Below are positions 16,361-23,483 of a DNA stretch of 38,730 bases, piece after piece. The notes beneath the pieces are model-generated. The model was not told where the DNA came from and did not search any database. It saw nothing but the letters and a program-made list of their open reading frames with translations. The DNA comes from Burkholderiales bacterium. Lineage in GTDB: Bacteria; Pseudomonadota; Gammaproteobacteria; Burkholderiales; Burkholderiaceae_C. Location of the stretch: the NCBI GenBank assembly GCA_947446855.1, contig CANFIH010000017.1, forward strand, positions 1-38,730. The letters run 5' to 3'. The position numbers and the translations under genes were made by a program. Every line of letters begins with the position of its first letter. Positions within the stretch are counted from its first letter, which is position 1.

Positions 16361-16370
16361 GTGCTGGGCT

Positions 16371-16444
16371 CCAGGCGGCTAGGGTTCGGGTAGCCCCCAA
16401 GCCCCCGCACCCTAGCCGCCTGGCCGGGTGCGGGGGCTTGGGGG
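16371..16444 (-). promoter_or_regulatory. Two mutually exclusive hairpins before the 100-residue ORF
   Basis: Hairpin B pairs 16426-16444 with 16394-16412 (19 bp, no mismatch, 13-base loop). Hairpin A pairs 16404-16423 with 16371-16390 (20-base arms, one mismatch, 13-base loop). Both claim 16404-16412, so only one can form fully. In the minus-strand RNA, B comes first and A second. The outer end of A includes two bases of the GGAG (16372-16369) serving the start codon at 16360. Formation of A should hide the ribosome-binding site and formation of B should free it. A paired terminator/anti-terminator is an alternative, but there is no U-tract. Confidence 0.6.
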
Positions 16445-16459
16445 GCGCAGGCGACAAGC

Positions 16460-18559
16460 TTACTTCGCTGCGCGCAGGGCGGCAATGTCCTGTGCCAATT
16501 TGAGGGTGGCTTTGGCCGATTTCTCGTCACCACTTTCGCGGTGGATCTCGGCCATCTTCTGCAGCCCACGCATCTTGGTTACGTCATCGATGGTGCTCTT
16601 GCCCGATGCCGCGGCCAGCATCAGGCTGTGCCCCTGTGCCAGATTGGCTGCACGCACCACCATGCCGTTGGGCTGACCCTTGGAGATGGTCTTGAAGGTG
16701 CGCGCCGCATTCACGCCCCGGGCATAACGCACGTAGTCGGTCAGGCGGTGGGTGCTGTGCTTTTCAAGCAGGGTGTCAAAGGCGTCGTTGCCGCCGCGCA
16801 GGGACACGGAGTCCGAGCCCTGCAGGTAGAACAGGGCACCTTGATCCTCGCCCAGCAACAGGTTGGCCACCTCTTCGCTCTCGGCCGTGCCCGGGTGGCG
16901 CACCCGCAGCTTGATCACATTGGACAAGACCTGTGAGCCGTCGAGTGCATGGTAGACAGCGCGCAGGGTGTAGACGCCCGGCTGGTCGAAGTACAGGCCG
17001 CCTTTGCCAAAGCCGATGTAGGCGGCGTCTTCAATTGTCTTGCCTGCAGGGAGGAAGGCCGTCTTGCCGGCCATCAGGTGGTCGATATAGGGCTCATACA
17101 CCACCACCTGGCCATTGGGCTTGGCAATCACCACGCTGCTCATGGCCTTGTTGGGGTTCACGTGCGGCACCACGGTCTTGCCTCGCAGATCGCTGGGGCT
17201 GAGCTTGAGATGCAGGTAGACCGGCTCGCCCAACGCAAAGCTCTCGTGCGTGCCTGAAATGTGGAACTGCAGGCCCGACTGGTCCATCAAGGGGTCGCTG
17301 AATATTTCCGGGTTCGTCAACGACGAGCCGGTGGCAAACGGGTTGCCACCCATGATGATGTTGTTGCGAAAGGCATGGCGCAGATGGATCAGTTCCGGGT
17401 CGTCAAAGACAAAGCCGAAGGCAGCCCAGAATGCGGCCTCGCCGCCCGGATAACGCCAGGGGTAGTTCATGTAGGACTTGGCCGATGGCCGGTCCACGCC
17501 GGGCGGATTGGCCAGGGACTTTTGCCACGAGTGCAGCAAGTTAAAGCAATGGCCCAGTTCGTGCACATAGCAGTACAGCTGCTCACGCAAACGGTCCGGC
17601 GTGGTGCCGCCCATGCCGGCATGAAATACCGCACAACCCTGGCGCTGCAGGCCGGATTGGTCAAACATGATGCCCAGCAGGCCATCGCCCATCTCATGGT
17701 GTTGGCAGACCACCTGCCACACCGACCACTGGGGCGCTTCGCGCCACAGGCTGAAGTGGTGCACCATGGACGCATGCAACTCCGCGTCGGACCACTTGGC
17801 ATTGGTTCCCGCCTCGCTGATGTTGATCACATCGGTACCTGCGGTGGGCAGCATCTGGATGCCGGCCTCCGCATAGGCCGACACCACCGACAAGGTGCGT
17901 GCCGCGCCACCGGACGGCAAGGTGCCCGTGTTGTAGCTTGAAAACACCGGTGTGGTGACGTCGGATACGCGGTCGGTTTCGATGTTGACGGTACGGAAGT
18001 AGCCCGATGCAAAGGCACACACATAGCTGGCGCCCGGCGCACCGCTGGTGGTGAAAAACTGCAGGGTGGCCGGTGCCGCCGGTTGGAAGATGGTGCGCAG
18101 GGGAATGCTCACCTGCACCACCGGCGCGCCGGCCGCAAAGGTAAAGCGGCCCTTGCCGCGCACCACCAGCGTGGTGCTGGAGGTGGTGATGACGGGACTG
18201 TCTACCACGAAAGAGCCGAAATAGCTCAAGGTCGCACCCGACATCGAAAAGAAGTCTGCGCTGAGTTTGCGCAAGGGGTGCGCGCCGTCCACGTCCACCC
18301 GCAGCTCAAGCTGGTAGCCGGGCGTGCTGGGGCTGCGATAGCGCCCGCTCGTGGTACGGCGGATCACCGGCAAGGGTGTGGGTATGGGAATGGGCTTGAC
18401 CGGAATATCCAGGCCGGTGCCATGCAGGCTGGTGGGTTCGCCGGTGTAGGCCCCTTCGGCCTCGCCATGGTAGGCCTGCGCCTCTTTGGTGTGGACTTCC
18501 TCGCGCGCTTCGTCCAGCAGGTTTCCTGGTGAGACGTTGGTGGGATCTTCGAATGCCAT
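16460..18559 (-). CDS. Predicted metzincin-type zinc metalloprotease, 699 residues
   Basis: The central part carries VHELGHCFNLLHSW, an exact HExxHxxxxxH zinc site (His333, Glu334, His337, His343), and a methionine 21 residues later in SYMNYPW (Met364) that fits a Met-turn. Together these define metzincins. The first 65 residues are polar and then proline-rich (VKPIPIPTPLPV) with no signal peptide. About 75-250 looks like a beta-rich domain and 420-560 another (LKLSPSDLRG, YTLRAVYHALDGSQ). The last 80 residues are helical with a repeat-like tail (AEIHRESGDEKSAKATLKLAQDIAALRAAK). A strong AAGGAGT precedes the ATG at 18559. I do not recognise the family beyond the motif. It is upstream of the 100-residue gene on the same strand. 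Lack of a signal suggests a cytosolic location or non-classical secretion. Confidence 0.72.
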   Translation of the reverse strand: MAFEDPTNVSPGNLLDEAREEVHTKEAQAYHGEAEGAYTGEPTSLHGTGLDIPVKPIPIPTPLPVIRRTTSGRYRSPSTPGYQLELRVDVDGAHPLRKLSADFFSMSGATLSYFGSFVVDSPVITTSSTTLVVRGKGRFTFAAGAPVVQVSIPLRTIFQPAAPATLQFFTTSGAPGASYVCAFASGYFRTVNIETDRVSDVTTPVFSSYNTGTLPSGGAARTLSVVSAYAEAGIQMLPTAGTDVINISEAGTNAKWSDAELHASMVHHFSLWREAPQWSVWQVVCQHHEMGDGLLGIMFDQSGLQRQGCAVFHAGMGGTTPDRLREQLYCYVHELGHCFNLLHSWQKSLANPPGVDRPSAKSYMNYPWRYPGGEAAFWAAFGFVFDDPELIHLRHAFRNNIIMGGNPFATGSSLTNPEIFSDPLMDQSGLQFHISGTHESFALGEPVYLHLKLSPSDLRGKTVVPHVNPNKAMSSVVIAKPNGQVVVYEPYIDHLMAGKTAFLPAGKTIEDAAYIGFGKGGLYFDQPGVYTLRAVYHALDGSQVLSNVIKLRVRHPGTAESEEVANLLLGEDQGALFYLQGSDSVSLRGGNDAFDTLLEKHSTHRLTDYVRYARGVNAARTFKTISKGQPNGMVVRAANLAQGHSLMLAAASGKSTIDDVTKMRGLQKMAEIHRESGDEKSAKATLKLAQDIAALRAAK

Positions 18560-18642
18560 GCGTTACTCCTTCAGATAGTTATTCACACAATGTGCGCCGA
18601 CGGGGCACGCAGAAATGCTAGGTGTGGGCATCTCCGGCGGAC

Positions 18643-18656
18643 TTGCGAATTCGCAA
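18643..18656. repeat. Palindrome TTGCGAATTCGCAA, copy 3
   Basis: A perfect 14-bp inverted repeat within the 280-bp divergent gap between the metzincin gene and the phaB operon, 105 bp before the leader-peptide ORF. It matches the copy ahead of the phasin-like gene. Confidence 0.75.
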
Positions 18657-18747
18657 TCCGCACCCGCAGCGGTCTGCCAAAAATGGGTTCCACAAGCGCG
18701 TGGCGTGGCCACCGCATCAGTACCTTAAAACCTACAGGAATCTGGCT

Positions 18748-18843
18748 ATGAACCCTGGCAGCAACAGCGTCTGCAACGCATGTACCCGACGCCTGCAACG
18801 GCAGGACACTGCACCACTCCATGGCAGGTCTGAGCGCTCATGA
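18748..18843 (+). CDS. Possible 31-residue leader peptide of the phaB operon
   Basis: A short ORF (MNPGSNSVCNACTRRLQRQD and 11 more residues) starting at an ATG with AGGA about 10 bases before it. Its TGA overlaps the phaB ATG as ATGA, the usual sign of translational coupling. It has a CxxC pair and is rich in Arg and Gln. phaB itself has only a poor ribosome-binding site, so translation of this ORF may deliver ribosomes to phaB. It could also be a chance ORF. Confidence 0.4.
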   Translation: MNPGSNSVCNACTRRLQRQDTAPLHGRSERS

Positions 18844-19571
18844 GCAAGCCGTCGCGCGTAGCGCTGGTCACAGGCGGCACGGTCGGCATCGGTGCCGCCA
18901 TATCCGAGTCCCTGCTGGGTGCCGGCTACCGGGTGGCTGCCAACTATGCGCGCAATGTAGAGGCCGCGTGCATGTTTGAGGCCCGTACCGGCATCGCCAC
19001 TTTCGCCTGGGATGTGTCGGACCTGCAGGCCTGCGCCCGCGGCGTCACGCGTGTGCAGACCGCACTGGGCCCGGTGGAGGTGCTGGTCAACAATGCGGGC
19101 GTTACGCGCGATGCCCTGTTGCACAAGATGACCGTCGCACAATGGCGCGAGGTGATTGATGTAGATCTGGGCGGCTGCTTCAATATGTGCCGCTCGGTGA
19201 TCGAGGGCATGCGGGAGCGGCATTACGGCCGCATCATCAATGTCAGTTCGGTAAACGCCCTGGCGGGCCAGGCCGGGCAAACCAACTATGCCGCGGCCAA
19301 GGCCGGCATGATTGGCTTTACCAAGTCGCTGGCGCTGGAAAGTGCGGCGTTTAACATCACAGTCAATGCCATCGCTCCCGGCTATACCGACACGGCCATG
19401 GTGGCTGCAGTCAGGCCCGATTTGCTGGCGCAAATTTTGAAGACCGTGCCCTGTGGGCGCTTGGCCAGGCCGGCTGAAATCGCGCGGGGTGTGCTTTTTC
19501 TGGCGGCCGACGATGCCGGCTTCATCAGCGGCACCACCTTGTCCATCAACGGTGGAAAGTACCTCTCGTAA
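18840..19571 (+). CDS. phaB: Acetoacetyl-CoA reductase (short-chain dehydrogenase)
   Basis: Reduces acetoacetyl-CoA to (R)-3-hydroxybutyryl-CoA with NADPH, supplying monomer for PHB. The 243 residues form a classical short-chain dehydrogenase: cofactor motif ALVTGGTVGIGAAI near the N-terminus, NNAGVTRD, and the Ser-Tyr-Lys catalytic set in INVSSVN ... TNYAAAK (Tyr150, Lys154). Position 9 bases before a PHA synthase gene identifies it as PhaB rather than the similar FabG, although FabG-type activity cannot be excluded. The ATG overlaps the stop of the short upstream ORF. No thiolase (phaA) gene is in the window, so acetoacetyl-CoA must come from a thiolase encoded elsewhere. Confidence 0.85.
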   Translation: MSKPSRVALVTGGTVGIGAAISESLLGAGYRVAANYARNVEAACMFEARTGIATFAWDVSDLQACARGVTRVQTALGPVEVLVNNAGVTRDALLHKMTVAQWREVIDVDLGGCFNMCRSVIEGMRERHYGRIINVSSVNALAGQAGQTNYAAAKAGMIGFTKSLALESAAFNITVNAIAPGYTDTAMVAAVRPDLLAQILKTVPCGRLARPAEIARGVLFLAADDAGFISGTTLSINGGKYLS

Positions 19572-19580
19572 GGCACGCCC

Positions 19581-21344
19581 ATGGCTTCTACATCCTGCTT
19601 GTACACACCGGTGGCGCTGCCGCCCCTGAAAGCCCGCGCTCCAGCCGCCGCGGGCGAGCCGTTCAAGGCGCTGCATGCGCTGGACCATCTGCGCGAGGCC
19701 ATGGTGGCCATGGTGACGTTTGGCTTGTCGCCCGAGTCACTGCTGTTGGCGTGGACGGACTGGGCCATGCACCTGGCCGGCGCACCGGGCAAGCGCACCG
19801 AACTGGCACTGCGCATTGCACAGGCTGCCCCGGCGCTGCTCAATCCCGCCCCCGGCAGGCAGGGCAGGCAAGATCCGCGCTTTGCCGGCGCGGCCTGGCA
19901 ACAGGAACCCTACGCGCAATGGGCCCGGGCCTTTGGGCTGTGCGAGGACTGGTGGCGCAGCGCCACCCGCGATGTGCCAGGCACTGAGCCGCACCACGCG
20001 CAGGTGGTGTCCTTTGTGGCACGCCAGTGGCTGGACATGCTGGCGCCCTCCAACCAACCCTGGTCCAACCCCGAAGTGCGCGAGCGCACGCTGCGCGAGG
20101 GCGGCATGAATCTCGGCCGTGGCGCGCTGCATTTTCTCCATGACCTGCAGCGCAAGGCCAGCGCCATGCCGCCCGTGGGCAGCGACGATTTTGTGGTGGG
20201 GGGCAATCTGGCCTGCACACCGGGCAAGGTGGTGATGCACAACCACCTGGTGGAACTGATCCAGTACAGCCCGACCACGGCCACGGTCCATGCGGAGCCG
20301 GTGCTGCTGGTGTCGGCCTGGATCATGAAGTACTACATACTGGACTTGTCGCCGCACAATTCCATGGTTCACTGGCTGGTGGGCAAGGGCCACACGGTGT
20401 TTTGTCTGTCCTGGCGCAACGTGACCGAGGCCGATCATGACCTGACACTGGAAGACTACCGCCGCCTGGGCCTGATGGCGGCACTCGCTGCCATTCAAAC
20501 CATAGTGCCCGGGCGCAAGGTGCATGCACTGGGCTACTGTCTGGGCGGTACCTTGCTGGCCATTGCCGCGGCAGCGATGGCGCGCGCCGGGGATGACCGG
20601 CTGGCGTCGGTGACCTTGCTGGCAGCGCAAACCGACTTTACCGAGCCGGGCGAGTTGCAGCTGTTCATTGACCACGCGCAGGTGCACATGCTCGACAGCA
20701 TGATGTGGCAGCGTGGCTACCTCACGCCCGAGCAGATGAGCGGCGCCTTCCAGATGCTGCAGTCCAACGATCTGGTCTGGTCGCGCATGGTGCATGACTA
20801 CATGCTGGGCGAGCGCGCACCCATAAGTGACCTGATGGCCTGGAATGTCGACACCACACGCATGCCCCAACGGATGCACTCCGAGTATTTGCACCGCCTG
20901 TTTCTGGACAACGAACTGGCCACCGGCCGCTACCTGGTCGATGAGCACCCGGTGGCGCTGCAAAACATCCGCGTGCCCCTGTTTGTTCTGGGCACCGAGC
21001 GTGACCACGTGGCGCCCTGGCGCTCGGTCTACAAGATCCATTACCTGGCCGATACCGAGGTCACCTTTGTGCTCACCAGCGGTGGACACAACGTGGGTAT
21101 CGTCAATGAGCCCGATCACCACGAGCGGCACTTCCGCGTCAACGTGAAGCGTCCGGACGCGCCCTGCCTGAGTGCCGACGAGTGGCACCATGCAGCCCGG
21201 TTGCGGGAGGGTTCCTGGTGGCCGTTCTGGCAGCGGTGGCTGGTGCAGCATTCCAGTGCCCGCCGCGTGGCCGCGCCGCGTATGGGCCTGCAAGGCAGCA
21301 AACCTCTGGCGGCCGCACCGGGCTGCTATGTGATGCAACACTGA
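19581..21344 (+). CDS. phaC: Class I poly(3-hydroxyalkanoate) synthase
   Basis: Polymerises (R)-3-hydroxybutyryl-CoA into PHB at the granule surface. The 587 residues have the class I layout: an N-terminal domain (about 30-210, including NQPWSNPEVRERTLREGGMNLGRGALHFL) and an alpha/beta hydrolase core with the lipase-like box GYCLGGT. The triad is Cys320, Asp475 (GTERDHVAPW) and His503 (SGGHNVGIVNEP), at nearly the same positions as in the Cupriavidus necator enzyme (Cys319, Asp480, His508). TAAGG precedes the ATG. It is second in the phaB-phaC-groEL operon, with gaps of 9 and 18 bases. Conserved residues look complete, so it should be active. Confidence 0.93.
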   Translation: MASTSCLYTPVALPPLKARAPAAAGEPFKALHALDHLREAMVAMVTFGLSPESLLLAWTDWAMHLAGAPGKRTELALRIAQAAPALLNPAPGRQGRQDPRFAGAAWQQEPYAQWARAFGLCEDWWRSATRDVPGTEPHHAQVVSFVARQWLDMLAPSNQPWSNPEVRERTLREGGMNLGRGALHFLHDLQRKASAMPPVGSDDFVVGGNLACTPGKVVMHNHLVELIQYSPTTATVHAEPVLLVSAWIMKYYILDLSPHNSMVHWLVGKGHTVFCLSWRNVTEADHDLTLEDYRRLGLMAALAAIQTIVPGRKVHALGYCLGGTLLAIAAAAMARAGDDRLASVTLLAAQTDFTEPGELQLFIDHAQVHMLDSMMWQRGYLTPEQMSGAFQMLQSNDLVWSRMVHDYMLGERAPISDLMAWNVDTTRMPQRMHSEYLHRLFLDNELATGRYLVDEHPVALQNIRVPLFVLGTERDHVAPWRSVYKIHYLADTEVTFVLTSGGHNVGIVNEPDHHERHFRVNVKRPDAPCLSADEWHHAARLREGSWWPFWQRWLVQHSSARRVAAPRMGLQGSKPLAAAPGCYVMQH

Positions 21345-21362
21345 ACATGAACGGGCTTGCAC

Positions 21363-22967
21363 ATGTCACACCTCCGACAACTCATCTTCCATGACGAAGC
21401 ACGTGAAAAGATCTGCCGCGGCATGGACGCACTGGCCGATGCAGTGCGCGTAACCCTGGGGCCACGCGGGCGCACCGTCATTCTGGAGAGCGAAGCGGGC
21501 ACCCCGCGCATCGTCAATTCCGGTGTGGTGGTGGCGCGTTTTGTGGAACTGGAGGACCGATTTGAAAACATGGGCGCGCAGTTGCTGCGTGAGGTGGCGG
21601 CCCGCACCAGCGAGATGGCGGGGGACGGCACCACCACGGCCACGGTGCTGGCCCACGCCATGATCCACGAAGGCCTGCGCTGCCTGGCCGGCGGCATGAA
21701 TCCCATGGACCTCAAGCGCGGCATGGAGCAGGCCACGCTGGCCGTGGTGCAGGAGCTCAAGACCATGGCCAGGCCCTGCGCCACCTCCCGCGATATCGCC
21801 CATGTGGCGGCCATTTCAGCCAACAACGATGCTTCCATCGGCGACTTGCTGGCCGCTGCCATGGACCGGGTCGGGCGCGAAGGTGCCATCACCATCGAGG
21901 ACGGCTCCGGCCTGATGAGTGTTCTGGAGGTGGTGGAAGGGCTGCAATTCGACCGCGGCTATTTGTCGCCCTATTTCATCAACAACGCCGAGCGCCAGAG
22001 TGCGCTGCTGGAGGATGTGTTCATCTTGCTGTACGACGGCAAGTTGCAGGCCCTGACCGATTGGCTGCCCCTGCTGGAAGAGGTGGTCAAGGCCGGCCGG
22101 CCCCTGCTGGTGGTGGCGGATGATCTGGACAGCGAAACCCTCTCCGGGCTGGTGCTCAATAGCCTGCGCGGTGCGCTCAAGGTCTGTGCAGTGAAGGCGC
22201 CCGACTTTGGCGACCGGCGCCGCGCCTTGTTACAGGACATGGCCGTACTCACCGGTGCGCAGGTGGTCGGCGAGGCGGCAGGCCTGCCCCTGGCCCAGGC
22301 CCGACTCACCGATCTGGGCCGCGCCAGGCGCGTGGAGGTTGGCAAAGACAGCACCACCCTGATTGGCGGTGCCGGCACGCCCGCTGCGCTGCGCGAGCGC
22401 ATGGACGCCCTGCGCCGGGAGCGGGCCGGCGCCGGCAGCGACTACGAGCGCACGTGGCTGGATGAGCGCGCCGCCAGGCTGTCGGGTGGCGTGGCCCTGA
22501 TCAAGGTGGGTGCCGCCACCGAGACCGAACTCAAGGAGCGCAAGCTGCGCGTGGAAGATGCGCTGCACGCCACCCGTGCCGCGGTCGAAGAAGGCCTTGT
22601 TCCGGGCGGCGGCATTGCGCTCCTGCGCGCGCGCCGCGTGCTGGCCACCCTGGAAGGCGCTTCGCTGGACGAAACCTCCGGCATACGGCTGGTGATGCGG
22701 GCTCTGGAAGAGCCGCTGCGCCGCATCGTGGACAACGCGGGTGACGAACCCTCGGTCGTGCTGGACCAGGTGGATGCCGCGCAGGACCCGGTCTATGGTT
22801 ACAACGCAGCCAACCGCAAGTATGGTGATTTGCTGCAATGGGGCATCATCGATCCGGCCAAGGTCACGCGCCTGGCGCTGCAAAACGCGGCCTCCATTGC
22901 AGCGCTGGTGCTGACCACGGATTGCCTGATCACACGGGCTGCCGGCGACAAGCTGCCGTCGCTGTAG
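21363..22967 (+). CDS. GroEL-type chaperonin paralogue in the PHB operon
   Basis: A 534-residue group I chaperonin. The equatorial, intermediate and apical domains align end to end with GroEL (ADAVRVTLGPRGR, GDGTTTATVLA, MNPMDLKRGM, GYLSPYFINN, KAPDFGDRRR, RVEDALHATRAAVEEG, YGYNAA). Two of the ATPase aspartates are kept: Asp88 (GroEL Asp87) and Asp399 (GroEL Asp398). The third, GroEL Asp52 in TKDGVSVA, is replaced by serine (Ser53 in VNSGVVVA). The Gly-Gly-Met tail of housekeeping GroEL is absent; the protein ends AAGDKLPSL. Apical residues for substrate and GroES contact (the two Tyr and Phe of GYLSPYF, both Leu of LPLLEE) are kept. No groES is adjacent. It starts 18 bases after phaC. It is likely a second, specialised chaperonin, not the essential one. 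Confidence 0.9.
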   Translation: MSHLRQLIFHDEAREKICRGMDALADAVRVTLGPRGRTVILESEAGTPRIVNSGVVVARFVELEDRFENMGAQLLREVAARTSEMAGDGTTTATVLAHAMIHEGLRCLAGGMNPMDLKRGMEQATLAVVQELKTMARPCATSRDIAHVAAISANNDASIGDLLAAAMDRVGREGAITIEDGSGLMSVLEVVEGLQFDRGYLSPYFINNAERQSALLEDVFILLYDGKLQALTDWLPLLEEVVKAGRPLLVVADDLDSETLSGLVLNSLRGALKVCAVKAPDFGDRRRALLQDMAVLTGAQVVGEAAGLPLAQARLTDLGRARRVEVGKDSTTLIGGAGTPAALRERMDALRRERAGAGSDYERTWLDERAARLSGGVALIKVGAATETELKERKLRVEDALHATRAAVEEGLVPGGGIALLRARRVLATLEGASLDETSGIRLVMRALEEPLRRIVDNAGDEPSVVLDQVDAAQDPVYGYNAANRKYGDLLQWGIIDPAKVTRLALQNAASIAALVLTTDCLITRAAGDKLPSL

Positions 22968-23014
22968 CGCACATACAAAACGCCCGTCGCGGCGACGCTT
23001 CGGGCAGGCCGGCC

Positions 23015-23473
23015 TTATTCCACTTCCGCAATCATCTCGATTTCAACGCAGCAGCCCATGGGGATTTGCGCCACGCCAAAGGCGCTGCGGGCATGGGCAC
23101 CCTTGGTGGCTCCGAACACCGCGCCGATCAGTTCGCTGGCGCCGTTGGTGACCAGATGCTGTTCGGTGAAGTCGCCGGTGGAGTTGACCAGGGACATCAG
23201 CTTGACGATGCGCTTGACGCGGTTCAGGTCGCCCACGGCGGCATGCAGCGTGCCCAGCAGGTCAATGGCGATGCCGCGTGCGGCCAGCTTGGCCTCGTCG
23301 GTGGACATGTTTTTGCCGAGTTGGCCCACCCAGGGCTTGCCGTCCTTCTTGGCCACGTGGCCACTCAGGAATACCAGGTTGCCGGTTTGCACAAAGGGTA
23401 CGTAGGCGGCAGCCGGGATGGCCACCGGGGGCAGGGTGATGTCGAGTGCAGCCAGTGTGTCGTAAACGCTCAT
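23015..23473 (-). CDS. RidA/YjgF-family protein
   Basis: RidA-family proteins hydrolyse reactive enamine/imine intermediates formed by PLP enzymes; some members have other roles. The 152 residues end with the family signature RSAFGVAQIPMGCCVEIEMIAEV, whose Arg binds the substrate carboxylate. The N-terminal extension is longer than in the 128-residue E. coli RidA, placing it in the subgroup of about 150 residues. The ATG at 23473 has AAGGA seven bases upstream. It starts 10 bases after the transglutaminase stop codon on the same strand, so it is the last gene of the ParA / ATP-grasp / transglutaminase run. It is convergent with the GroEL paralogue. Confidence 0.88.
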   Translation of the reverse strand: MSVYDTLAALDITLPPVAIPAAAYVPFVQTGNLVFLSGHVAKKDGKPWVGQLGKNMSTDEAKLAARGIAIDLLGTLHAAVGDLNRVKRIVKLMSLVNSTGDFTEQHLVTNGASELIGAVFGATKGAHARSAFGVAQIPMGCCVEIEMIAEVE

Positions 23474-23483
23474 GGTGTTTCCT

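Noticed and set aside
19737..21362. Minus-strand ORF of 541 codons opposite phaC
   Set aside because: Antisense of a complete PHA synthase with an intact catalytic triad.
22968..23014. Hairpin between the GroEL paralogue and ridA (GTCGC-G-GCGAC, flanked by GCCC and GGGC)
   Set aside because: The inner loop would be one base and the outer arms are interrupted, so a stable terminator is not supported.
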